DNA of 64,000 bases. Source: Manduca sexta. Lineage: Eukaryota; Arthropoda; Insecta; Lepidoptera; Sphingidae. The stretch is from NCBI RefSeq assembly GCF_014839805.1, contig NC_051117.1, positions 7,812,001-7,876,000 of the forward strand, read 5' to 3'. The position numbers were made by a program, and so were the translations under genes. Of the stretch, positions 38,901-49,800 are shown piece by piece; within the stretch, counting starts at the first letter, position 1, and each line of letters starts with the position of its first letter. The notes under the pieces are model-generated. The model saw only the letters and a program-made list of their open reading frames with translations, made no database searches and was not told the DNA's origin.

Positions 38901-41900
38901 CAACTGCACCACACCCGAAATTTTGCTCACAATAATATTTCTAATATGAATAACTGCGCACATTTCACAGAAGAATTATTTTTCCGTAAAGTAAAGATAG
39001 TTTTGTGGATTTTATTGCGGTTTTAAAATTTTCTCCCAACGTTTTAAATGGCCGCGGTCACATAATATAGAAATACGCGATAAAATCTAAAAAAAAAATA
39101 ATTAATTCAATGTCTAACATTCGCGTAAACATATAAGGAAGTACCCTATTGTAATGTGAATCCATAGTGTAATATGTTATTGTATACAGGGCGTCCTATA
39201 AATAATAGATAAAACGTGAGGCTCCAGCATATTTTTAGACACATCTCACTGTCTAGAAATTTGCTAAAGTTTTATCCTATTATGTCTATGATAAGCAGAT
39301 CCAGTTTTATTAGTCGACGACGTGCGCACGTGAGCTCCAAAGAATCTTGTGAAAAGTTTATTTAATGCAGTTAATATATCGTTATTAATTTTGGTAAGTT
39401 CAGCCGGCTTGTCATCGTATGTCGATATTACATTATTAATTTTATAAATTTATAACATCAATAACGTAATATCGACAAATCGCACCTGTAATCCAATACT
39501 ATCACGATACAAAAAATAATTTACATCACTATAAAATCAATCTAAATCATCTAATCGTACAAAGACTGTAATAAAAGTATCATAAAAATTATCTACACGC
39601 AGTGGTCTAATGTATAAATAAAAAAAAATCGAATAATGAAATATCCATTCCATAAGATTCCTCGGAGCTTGCGCGTGGACCTTACCTGATGTTCGCACGC
39701 GGCCCACAACACTGTGTTCTCCGACACGTGCGCCACCGTCGGAGTCATCTCTTCATCGTCCTCACACTCGGACTTTATTTCAGACTTGATGCTGAGAAAC
39801 AGACGAATAAAGATCGAGATATTTGTGTTACGTATAGCGAATACTAGATGTAGACTGATAACGCTTTGCAAGTGTTCGTTCTGGATTCGAATCCCTGGTG
39901 GGAGAACACTTCGGTGGAATTTTATTAAAAAGGTTAACCCGGTCCGGATTTTTAGTCAGAAATTACGTCCGGCGACCAATTGTAAAAACTTTGCCAAATC
40001 GTGGTATGAAGATTATTAGTAATAAAACTTATGGATGTATAATTTTCATAAAATATTATAGACATACAACAATTAAATTAACCTGACATTAACTGGCCCT
40101 AATCCTTACATATTATAAAAAGGAATCCCTCGCCGCATCGCATCGCGTCTGGTAACATGAAGGCAATAAAATCAAAACTATATCTATACGTAGAACGGAT
40201 GAACATTGACAAATGGACATTGTTTGACTCTAGGAAGGACAGTCTACTTTTATCGCGGGTAAACATAAAAAGGGCTTTTTATCCCCGAAAACCTCAATAA
40301 CACAGGCGAAGTCACTCTAGTATAATGTATAGCTAAAAAAAATGTATAATAAGTGCCCTTAAAACTATCAATTAAAAACTTTGAATTCAAAATGATAAGA
40401 CTTTCTACTATACATCATTATTAAGAAATCAACATTAATTTACTGACTATATATCACAGTTGCGAAGGGTTCAATTTTTTAAAAGCAAGCAAGTAACCCA
40501 AGCAAAAAAAAATGCCTTAGTTAACATATAGCAGCCAATTTTACAGAAAAGAAAACTAAGACAAACGTAAATAAACCTAAAAGGGAAGCCGGTAGGAATC
40601 GGATTGTGTGAACGCTTCGACACTGATATATCATTCAGATAACAAACCTTAATGGACCATCCCAATCAGGTTCAGACACAGTTTTAGGATCCAGAGTCGG
40701 CAGATATCGTCTTAATGTAGCTAGCACGAATTTGACTTCAGCCTGTAACAATGGTACCGAGATACAGTTGTAAACTCCACCTTGGTTCACCTGTTCACCT
40801 TGTGATGGTTCAATCAGCTCAAGTACTCACTGCAGGTCTATCAGCTGGTATTCGCAGCACATAGTGTTGGTGGTGTGCTCTGTCGGCCTCGCACGCGCCG
40901 CACAGGTCCAAGTCGCTACACTGCACACATGTATAGCGGAACCTGCACACAGACAAATCAACACCAAGTGAACCCGCTGCGCAAATTATAAAAAAAAAAT
41001 CTAGACCTCAGGGAGTTGCTGACCTTGTGAAGTGTCATTAAAAAAACCTATTGTCAAAACAAGTTTACAACAGTTGCAGGTGGAATAGTCTTGTCCGACA
41101 CATAAATTATTATCTGCTGCTTAATTATGGAGTAATACTTACTCTGTTATTAACCGAGCGCACGAAATGCATTGGACCGAATCGTTTATATTTACATCCT
41201 CTGAAAATAATTAAATTGGCAAATTGTATCAAAATCGCCTTACTTATATTAATAACTAAAATATTCATTAACATATTTTCTTACTATCGGTAAATACACG
41301 TCATTCGCTATGTATGTCATTCAAATATGATACCAGGTTTTTACAACACCCTATACTTAAACATGACATGTGAAGCTACAGAAACCAAACTTATATCAAA
41401 TCCCCAACTATTAATAATATTATACTATTAATAACTAATTTATTTATCTGCATATTTTACTATTATGGGTAAAAAAATATATATTATCAATACCATATTA
41501 TATGTGGTTCAATGATTATCCCTTGTTTGTACATCACCCTATATACATAACAAATATAAGGTTAGGGGCCAACCAGTGGTATCATGCGGCGGGCTAGGCT
41601 CCTGTCTTTGCTCTTGTTTTTTTTTTATATATAGAAACAATTTAGATTAAAATAAAGACTAAAGATACATAGGTGAAAAGGCAAAGACGCAATAAACATC
41701 ATAATATAGATTGTTAAACAAAAAGGATAGCATTTAGAATAGAAAAAAATATATAATAGCTACTTTAACAAATTATGGATATTACATTAACTTTCTCATA
41801 TGAGTGGTGCTTAGAAAGACAATATTATTATGTTTTAACAACATAAAGTAGGCCAACACTGGGTTGGTACAATAATTAAATATTGGAAATAATTTTAGTT

Positions 41901-42932
41901 ATTTTGTTATTTTTTTTAATTTCATTGCTATCTAATTGTTAAATTTAGAGTTAGATTATATTGTTAGATGTAAGTGTTTTGACCAAGTGCTGTAAACCTT
42001 CATTATATTTATAAATAAATATGTAGAAAGAGGTCCGGGTTGACTATGTCCACCCCAGAAGTTGCTTCATACTGACATACAGCATTTTGAGTCAGCTTAC
42101 TATGACTATAAATGTTTAACACAACTTATTTCAGTCTAGAACACAGCACCACCAAGAAAATGACTTTAGTTAGATATTATTTAATACATACTACAATAGA
42201 CATAAGCATGGACTAAACAATACCCTCTTAAAATAGACCACAGAAGAAAGAGACAAAGTGATTCTGCAGCCAATACCTGTCTCTTTTCTGTGCGTCTGTG
42301 GTTCAATCTGCACAGCCTCTCCTGTTGTATGTCCTGTACGGACACTACTTTCTATAAACGGTTCTGGATGTTTTATTTCATCAACCAAGTCAATGATTTG
42401 TTCCTGTTTGTCATTCGTCAAATGTAGTGTTGGTATGCTTCCGTCCTTCAATATTCTTCTTCCATTGACTAATCCGTATCGAAAACAGTCTTCATCAAAA
42501 TGTATAGAGCACAGTGATGTCCGTACTCCAATAGATACGTTGCTCTTTCCCATTATATCTAACCATTTCTGCCTCATTTCTGCATTGGAAGGAAATCTGT
42601 AACAATTATGGAGTAAAAATAATCATATTTTTTACCCCGGATATTAATTAATTCCTTGATTGTTTCTTACAGGTCTAACTCTGAATATTCCCTAGAATAA
42701 AGTCCATGCAGTTTTTCAAGGTAAATATAATTAAAAAAAATATTATATTCATTTTAGTGTTGGGGTAAGTATCTGTTTGCTAAACATCCAATAAGCCGTT
42801 TCAGTGTCTACTTTTCACAAACATAAGATAGAATGGACAGTAATTAAGTAAATATTTGCTAACTTACTTGTGATAGGATCTTCGGGGAAATTTATCACCC
42901 CTCCATTTACATAAAAAACATGTATAAACCAT
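34189..42932 (-). CDS. THAP - ZZ zinc finger - HARBI1-like DDE nuclease fusion gene (12 exons)
   Basis: Exons, in transcript order: 42932-42868, 42596-42277, 41200-41143, 40942-40831, 40742-40648, 39791-39686, 38631-38418, 38128-38033, 37586-37418, 35941-35658, 35401-35184, 34539-34189. Every intron has GT/AG ends and every junction keeps phase; total 2088 nt, 695 residues plus TGA. Domains: THAP (residues 1-80), ZZ (about 137-180), acidic/Ser-rich linker (about 186-350), HARBI1-type N-terminal region (about 385-412) and DDE nuclease (about 413-690) with D497, D547 and E609. THAP domains bind DNA, ZZ domains usually bind peptides, and HARBI1 is a domesticated PIF/Harbinger transposase; a targeted nuclear nuclease or DNA-binding factor is an inference. 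The many introns and host-type domains favour a domesticated gene over a mobile copy. The main uncertainty is whether the linker exons really join the ZZ half to the nuclease half; a separate nuclease gene starting in the 38128 exon (internal ATG) is the alternative. Confidence 0.72.
35462..35640 (+). repeat. Retroposon family B copy in an intron of the nuclease region
   Basis: Lies between the exons at 35941-35658 and 35401-35184, opposite in sense to the gene, ending with 'cattcaaaaaag' only 18 bases from the exon end. Confidence 0.75.
36810..37172. mobile_element. TIR element family I, split by SINE-E
   Basis: 'cagtggcaaagagtcc' and 'attcctgccggcttctc' on one side, 'ttcacccttcgctg' on the other. 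Related pieces at 21187-21260, 40540-40625 and 46063-46663. Confidence 0.5.
36885..37083 (+). repeat. SINE-E copy, 5' truncated, inside an older TIR element
   Basis: Begins at 'acggtgaaggaaaacatcg' and ends with the 'gctgatattataataatt' tail. It interrupts the TIR element at 36810-37172 in an intron of the fusion gene. Confidence 0.75.
37187..37441 (-). repeat. Tandem duplication spanning the splice donor of fusion-gene exon 9
   Basis: Two imperfect copies (about 37187-37309 and 37322-37441) share 'caaatgacccac', 'ctgagtactga' and 'gttaaaaattgacacttacc'. The second copy holds the used donor at 37418. The first copy duplicates the last part of the exon and its donor, with six extra bases (see the candidate microexon at 37277-37312). 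Confidence 0.75.
37277..37312 (-). CDS. Candidate 36-nt cassette microexon in the fusion gene
   Basis: Within the first copy of the tandem duplication, 'ttgatag|' and '|gtaagtg' bracket 36 nt reading KEIDKDLEFSN. It begins after phase 2 and ends in phase 2, so inclusion would add 12 residues and keep the frame. It may be unused; only transcript data can tell. Confidence 0.3.
37418..40742 (-). CDS. Exons 5-9 of the fusion gene: linker between ZZ and nuclease
   Basis: Five exons (40742-40648, 39791-39686, 38631-38418, 38128-38033, 37586-37418) are open and phase-compatible. The first (AEVKFVLATLRRYLPTLDP) matches in position and style the exon after the ZZ in the rightward paralogue (AEIYAVLSSIRRQLMTLEP). 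The second contains SEIKSE, again echoed in the paralogue. Then follow acidic, Ser/Thr-rich low-complexity stretches and finally the region with YRMSKRTAIEICNQIDKDL, which resembles the N-terminal part of HARBI1 proteins. Exact limits rest on splice consensus only. Confidence 0.65.
40831..41200 (-). CDS. Exons 3-4 of the fusion gene: ZZ-type zinc finger
   Basis: Exon 41200-41143 (58 nt) carries C-x2-C (VQCISCARLIT) and exon 40942-40831 (112 nt) carries FRYTCVQCSDLDLCGACEAD followed by H-x2-H and YVLRIP. Together they hold all ligands of a ZZ finger in the usual order. The second half resembles the ZZ of p62/Ref(2)P proteins, but no PB1 domain precedes it, so I do not call it a p62 gene. Exon lengths and phases match exactly those of the ZZ exons of the neighbouring rightward gene. 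Confidence 0.85.
42277..42596 (-). CDS. Exon 2 of the fusion gene: rest of the THAP domain and linker
   Basis: The exon continues the THAP finger with the conserved W33, the C51/H54 pair in SLCSIHFDEDCF, and SIPTL at about residue 75, equivalent to the family's AVPTIF end. A polar linker follows (about residues 80-128). It ends at 'gacag|gtattgg' in phase 1 and joins in frame to the first ZZ exon at 41200, making a glutamate across the junction. The intron between is about 1.1 kb; an additional in-phase exon there cannot be excluded. Confidence 0.78.
42868..42932 (-). CDS. Exon 1 of the fusion gene: start of the THAP domain
   Basis: This short exon reads MVYTCFLCKWRGDKFP and then RRSYH before a 'gtaagt' donor. 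It supplies the first two zinc ligands of the THAP C2CH finger (C5, C8). It ends in phase 2, which matches the next exon (starting FPSNAEMRQKW), so the junction gives the usual THAP H-x-FP segment. The ATG is the only start in frame here and lies where THAP proteins normally begin. Confidence 0.72.
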
Positions 42933-43837
42933 GTTTGATTAAACAAATACTTTTTTGTCACGTCTTAATGAAGTTAACACAATATTTTACACATAGAACA
43001 GGGTGTGTAAACTAGAAGTTACCGTCCCTACAAGCCTGTAATGCACTTATTGGAATCCTCAGAGCTGTTGACCGCACGATCGTTTTATCTCGTTCACTTT
43101 TTTTTTAAATAGTACTATTCATTACAAGGAATCTTTTCCCACACTCGCAAGTAATATATTCGTCTTAAATCCAATCGCCCCTTTCGGTAAAATATCTAAA
43201 ACTTCTATATCACTGCCGGCACTCCACATCATTTAGATAATTCTCTTTGAGTTAGATTTAAAAATTAAAATTAAATCCAATTCCAATCTTCAGTGATCAG
43301 AGTTTGTGATTACTTGTAAATAAAAAAACAAGTAGATTGTTTGTTTCCTTTTCTCTTCGTTTTTAAAAAGAGAAGGCAAAGCCTTTCAGCCATGCAGCCT
43401 AAATCATATTTTCTTATATTCATAGGATTGTCTTTTCAGTATCGCTTTTCGGAATATTATTATAAGCTGGATTAAATATTGCTTCCGATCGGTATACAAT
43501 CATAATAAAATTTGAAAGTATGTCTGTTTTGATAATATCTTTTCAATTTTAGGAATTATAAATCAATATGTACACATGTAGATGTATTGTACATACTATA
43601 AAATTTTATAATATTGCACAAAAAGATAGATTTATTGATACGAAGATAAAATATCGTTTTTGGAAGGCCGAAGTGTGAAATATCAGCTGTCAATACGCGA
43701 TTCAAATGTCGTTTGCCGCTCATTTTTAATCGTGCTGTTTGTTTACAATATACATAAAGTATTCATTGTTAGACTTAAAATTTTCCCGCAATTAAAAATT
43801 TTTGTATACTGTGAATAATCGGTAATTCAATGTGACT
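42933..43837. promoter_or_regulatory. Shared intergenic region between two divergent THAP-ZZ genes
   Basis: About 0.9 kb separates the ATG of the leftward gene (42932) from the tentative start of the rightward one (43838). I see no repeat family in it and no clear TATA box. A bidirectional promoter is inferred from the head-to-head layout alone. Confidence 0.4.
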
Positions 43838-43880
43838 ATGCCACCTGTATAGCGATGTGTATTCGGATGTCCCACAGATG
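43838..43880 (+). CDS. Tentative first exon of the rightward gene, with an in-frame TAG
   Basis: The stretch 43853-43880 reads R-CVFGCPTD in the phase needed by the THAP exon at 44420 and would supply the missing C-x3-C ligands, ending at 'gatg|gtgaat'. The nearest in-frame ATG (43838) is separated from it by a TAG at 43850-43852. Either the first codons come from another exon spliced to the AG at 43851-43852, or this allele carries a nonsense change, or my exon choice is wrong. Confidence 0.4.
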
Positions 43881-46800
43881 GTGAATGTCCATATATTATA
43901 ATAAATGTATTCACTCTACGACCCTTTTAGCCCATTCCAAACTATAACTATAACATAAGGGAAGACAAATAAAATTTAATGATCTAACCATTTTCAAATT
44001 ATAACTATTGTATAATTTTCCAGAACAAAAAAAGACACACATCACTCATTTATCCCCGAAGGTGTATGCAGAAGCGTAACCAGGGCATCCACTTTTGGCC
44101 AAGCGTGTACCGTCCCATGGTATAATAGACGGCGAGCCTATCGCCATATCGGGCACAAATTCCATACGCTGGGCTGATACTGAGCAAAAAAAAACAAATA
44201 TCATTTTGCCCGCCCCAGGATTTTTTCAGAAAACTTATTATAATGATTTTAAAGTATCAGAAGATGCTATTAGATTTGTTTCTCTATGTAATTATTTTAT
44301 GCATTTATATTCCTTATTTTAAATTTATTATGTAGGCTCTAAATAACTTAACTAAAAAATATATAATTTTAATAAAAATATAATAACTAAAAAAATTATA
44401 ATAATAATATATTCCACAGGCATTAGTCTTCATAATTTTCCAAATCCCCGGAGATTTCCTGACCAATTCCATAAGTGGAATGAACTGGTCAGTGAGCCAG
44501 TGGAGGATTTGATGCCTGATGAAATATTTGGCGAGAAGAAGGTGTGCGACCTGCATTTTACAATAGATGATAGAAACAGGAATAACAGACTGAATGCCAT
44601 GGCTACACCAGTGCCATTTCCTTACCAGAAACGTAATATTTTTTTTCCTAAATATGATTGCTGATAAAAATATAAATAAATCTCTAAAGGCCTCTTAAGG
44701 TTGGCAATACTTTGACAATATCTTAAGATTTGTGATATTGTATTGACTTTTGATTGAAATAATTGCAAATGGAACTTTATCTATACTATTATATAAAGCT
44801 GAAGAGTTTGTTTGTTTGTTTGTTTGAACGCGCTAATCTCAGGAACTACCGGTCCAAACTGAAAAATTATTTTTGCGTTGGATAGCCCTTTGTTCGTGGA
44901 GTGCTATAGGCTATATATCATCACGCTATACCCAATAGGAGCGGAGCAGTAATGTCTTATCTCAGGAACTACCGGTTCGAACTGAAAAATTCTTTTTGTG
45001 TTGGATAGCCCTTTGTTTGTGGAGTGCCATAAGCTATATATCATCACGCTATACCCAATAGGAGCGGAGCAGTATTGTCTTATCTCAGGAACTACCAGTT
45101 CGAACTGAAAAATTCTTTTTGTGTTGGATAGCCCTTTGTTCCTGGAGTGCTATAGGCTATATATCATCACGCTATGACCAATAGGAGCGGAACAGTAATG
45201 AAACATGTTGCAAATCAAGGAAAAAATATTAGTTTTGAGAGCTTCCGTTGCGTGCGCTGCGTAAACGGTTAAAGTTATGCAACAATGATGTATGACGGGA
45301 TTGTTCCTCTTAAAAAGTTCTAAAAAATATATTATAAAACAAAGTCCCCCGCTGCATCTGTCTGTCTGAACGTGTTAAACTCAAAAACTACCCAACGTAT
45401 TAAGAACATAGGCTCCCGGGAAACTACTACTTTTATAACGGAAAACTTTAGCCTGAAAAACTTTATAACGCGGGCGGAGCCGCGGGCAAAAGCTAGTCTT
45501 TCAATATTCATGATACTTTTTTAAAAACAAAACTATTTATTATTTATGAATAATTCAATAACAATAAAATAAGAGATTTTTTGCACTGACTGAAAATGGT
45601 AATCAGTATATGGGTAATGTTAAACATTTTTTTATATTGCATGGATTTGAAGGCAGTATATTTTTTTTTGATAGTTTTTTATTATTGATTTTGTTTTAAC
45701 ATAGATTTCCTTTTATGATTTAACAATATTTATTATTTGAAATTTAGAGGCTTTAGTTTGAGCATTTTTATAATTTCATGCAGTAAGTAATTTCTTCAAC
45801 TAGATAGTGTTTTTGGGTGTGTGACCAAATGTAAAGGACTTTGAGACTATACTTATTCAATATTATTTAAATCCACATTATGATTTCCATTAACTCTGTT
45901 ATGGTACAAGTTTTAATGATTGTGACGTCAACCTGTCACAGGGGTAAATAAACAAAACCACTTTTGGTTCCCAACTAGCCGTGGCCGCACGTCCTCTCAT
46001 TCCGACTGCCGCATGGCAACTACCCTCCACCCCCGGCCGTGCGCCCGCGTCTATATTTTATTTATGTAAAATCTAATTATCACTAGAACTATTTGCAGAC
46101 CGTTAGTATGTTAGTGCCTCTATGTTGCGTCGAGTCCCCTCTCAAAAGATTTCGCCCTACGTCACTAACGTATGTTATGGCTATATTGCCAGATTGCCAG
46201 ATTGCCGCTATTATATGAGACTTAACATGGCTGGCGAAATATGAGTAGAATAGCACCTTCCTCTCACTCTTTAATAGAAAAATAGCTTTATATAATATAT
46301 GTTTTGGCAAATAGCACCAAGGCTGATAAAAATCCCACAGGAGTCGTGCATTTGTCACCTTCTAGGGGTGTGCGGTTAATGGGTTCTATTCCTAGATCGG
46401 GCAACACTATATTTTTCAGCCGGCGAATGGATCTCTCAGTGGGATTTTACAACTAACCCAAAGAGTTGCCGCTGCTTGCTTGAAAAGGTGTATAGCTCCC
46501 AGTGGCGAAAGGTGACATTTTACGAAAGTAAACCCGACACAACATAAATGTACTAACATGCATAAATGCGGTCTGTAAATCTTTCTAATGATAATTAGTT
46601 TCTACATAAACTTACAAAGAGAAGCCGTTAGGAATCTGTTGTATACGCGCTTCGCCACTGTGAGCGCCGACCCTACAATGTAATGGAATATGGGCATGAG
46701 GAAAGTATTAGGCCGTGCATTTTTCTGCAATAAACAGTATCATCCCGCTCTCGGCCTATAAAATCTTCCGAGGAACGGTCGGTCGATAAATATGGAATTA

Positions 46801-49800
46801 TGTGTTAAAGACAAATCATTTTTTGTTCCAAATATAAGACATTACAGAATTGTAGAATCAATAAATACATCAAGTATGCAACTATGCAGTGAGTTTATTA
46901 AACCTTCAATACAAACAATATTATTATTAATTATTACGATAACTGCACACTATATATTAAAAAAGACTGTCTCAGTGGCGTGGTATTGTATTGTCCTATA
47001 GCATTGCGTGCACGATACGACTATCGCGCTGAGGTTCGCGTTCAAATCCCGGGTCAGTAGTGATATTGGATTTTTCTGAATATCAGTTCGTTTGAAGTTA
47101 TGTCCAATAAGTGAAATCTGGGCGTGTTACACCTCTGTACCCTAAAAAAGGCGTAAAATATTATGCATTATTTATGAATATTGTTCAACAGATTGGTGTA
47201 TTAATTACGCGATTGCCTCTCGGACTAATGAACGCGCGCAGGTAATAAATTACTCGTCAATAAAATCGAGTTGCGCGTAAATCACGGACCCTTGATTTTA
47301 AGTCGTAGAAAACTGTAAAGTTCCTGTTTAAAGTAATCTAACGAATATTGTTGCAATCCTTTAAGTAAAACCTGTAATTATATGCTACTATTAAAAAATA
47401 TAAAGCCATCCTCATCTATTTCGATAATGATTGGTTGCAATCGGTAATTTTCCACCAGAGGTCGTAACGTACGGAAGGTCTGACTGAACTGGTGGGTCAG
47501 CTCAAAGCTTAGCGCTTGCGCTATTGACCCTAAGTGCTGGGTGGAGTTCGCATTGCACAGGCAACCTAGACGCGACACCGTTTAGTGCTTAAATCATGCT
47601 GCGTAATAAAAAATTTACTTGGACGGTTAAAAAGCGTGTTAAGAAGATTTATCCTTCAGTAACCGAACTAATGATGGATCAGACGACCACCATGCTATCT
47701 GGAGAATCCACCGACAGCGGGTTCCTGGCTAAGGCGGCTCCTATCCTGAGTAAGATTACTTATTTATTAATCTTTTTTTATTTAAATATAATTGAGGCAT
47801 AATTAATTTCATACCTATGTAATTTAAACGATGCCAATGATTTTGTTCAACTTATATTTAAATTTTATGAAAAAGAAAAAATATTTCAATACTATATTGT
47901 TATGTACCGTAATTATGAAATATTTTGACTTATGCTCGTGACTCCGCCCACGTTAAGATTTTCCTAATTGAAGGGATTTTCACGAAAAAAAGTGACAAAA
48001 AAACAGGAAATCACCTGTTTAAGTAAATCAAATGTAGATTAAATTACAGTAGGTCAATAATGAATTTGAATTTAAAATTGTTTCGACTAATCTAAACGCG
48101 TTTTGACTATGTACCTAAAATGTTAAATGTTAATGCCTTAGCCGAACGGCCGCCATTTTGTCGACGCGACAAAAAGGTTGCGCAATGGGAACGTCCGCCA
48201 TTTTGTTTTATCTTAGCTGCCAAAATCAATAAATTGGACGAAGTGAACAAAGCAGATACCTACTTGATATGAGATTTGACTCAGAGCGGAATGCTTAGCT
48301 GATATGAAATATCGAAAATATTTTTTATTAAATTTGAATTTTAAGTTGTTTCGACTAATCTAAACGCGTTTTGACTATGTACCTAAATGTAAAATGTTAA
48401 TGCTTTAGCCGAACGGCCGCCATTTTGTCGACTCGACAAAAAGGTTGCGCAATGTGAACGTCCGCCATTTTGTTTTGTCTTAGCTGCCAAAATCAATAAA
48501 TTGGACGGAGTGAACAAAGCAGATACTTGATATGAGATTTGACTCAGCGCGGAATGCTTAGCTGATTTGAAATATCGAAATTATTTTTTACTTAATGGAT
48601 GGAAGACTGGTTTATTAAAAGAAATATTAGACATACTTAATAAAAAAATATTCATGTGCATTGGGATATTTTAACATTGCGTTGATAAATTAATCCACAT
48701 GCTCGTATTCATCTATGCTATCATTGTGCCAAAAATAATCCATGAATATCGAATACTTACACCAAATATCCTAATTTGACTTATAAACAGACTTCAAAAA
48801 AGGAAGTTTTTAATTCGACGTGTATTTTTTATGTTTGATAGATACCTCAGCGCTTCGTCATTTATTAACCAATTTGGAAAAATATTTATTTATTCCAAAT
48901 AATAATGTAGTTTCGGATTGGTCTCATAGAATTTTTATCAAATGTTCAGTAGTTTGATTTTTAACCAAAAATAACTGGAGTAAATATGCTGTTCAAGTAA
49001 AAAAAACTCTTTACTCATTTTTGCTTCCCTGTAACTTTTCATATAGTGTTTTTGCGTGGTGTTTTGTTAGGTATATTTGTTACGATAATACATACATACA
49101 TAGCATCAGGCCTTTTCCCTTTTCAGGCATAGGTAGGGGTGTAAAACCTCACCGCGATATACGTACTGCGTGCGCAATACAACTACGCCGTAGAGGCAGA
49201 CGATTTCCTACTAACATAATCAATTTTAGCTGAATAAGAAAAATATATAAACAATTATACGAAAACAATGTTCGGTTTTAATTAGGTTCCGACTTCAAAT
49301 GTACTAAAATAGTATACAATATACATAAATATATACCTATGTATATTTTTTTTTTTTTTGGTTTTTAAAGGCGATTCAACATTTCGTTAAAAGTTTTGAT
49401 CATTTTGTAGTTTAGTGCGAACTGCGAATATAGCGTATTGTTTACTGATGTATGATATTGCCGCTACGACGAATTCTCTTATAGTAGTAATGGCATTAGG
49501 ACGTGTAAAATAAGTAATAACTTACTTTTTATTGGTATTCATTTTGTTTGAAACTTACACAATATAAAGTGTTCATTTTAAGAGATAAGTATATGGTTTC
49601 AATAGGGGACCGTCCTGTGTTTTATTTTGTACATTATTCTATACGTAATGCTTAATAATACGAAAAAGAAACCCTCCTGCGAAAACTGCGTTAAAATTGC
49701 TTAAAAAATGAGCCAGTAATTTATATTTCAAATATTACTATGTGCCGAAGAGGGCGCGAAGTGGGAATATCGCTACATCCCTTTCTTTCGCACGCGTCGT

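Noticed and set aside
42258..42602. Plus-strand open frame of 114 codons
   Set aside because: It is the antisense shadow of the THAP exon of the leftward gene.
47378..47578. Minus-strand frame ending IIIEIDEDGFIFFNSS, resembling a PB1 acidic motif
   Set aside because: Too short, on the opposite strand to the ZZ gene, and without flanking exons or other PB1 features.
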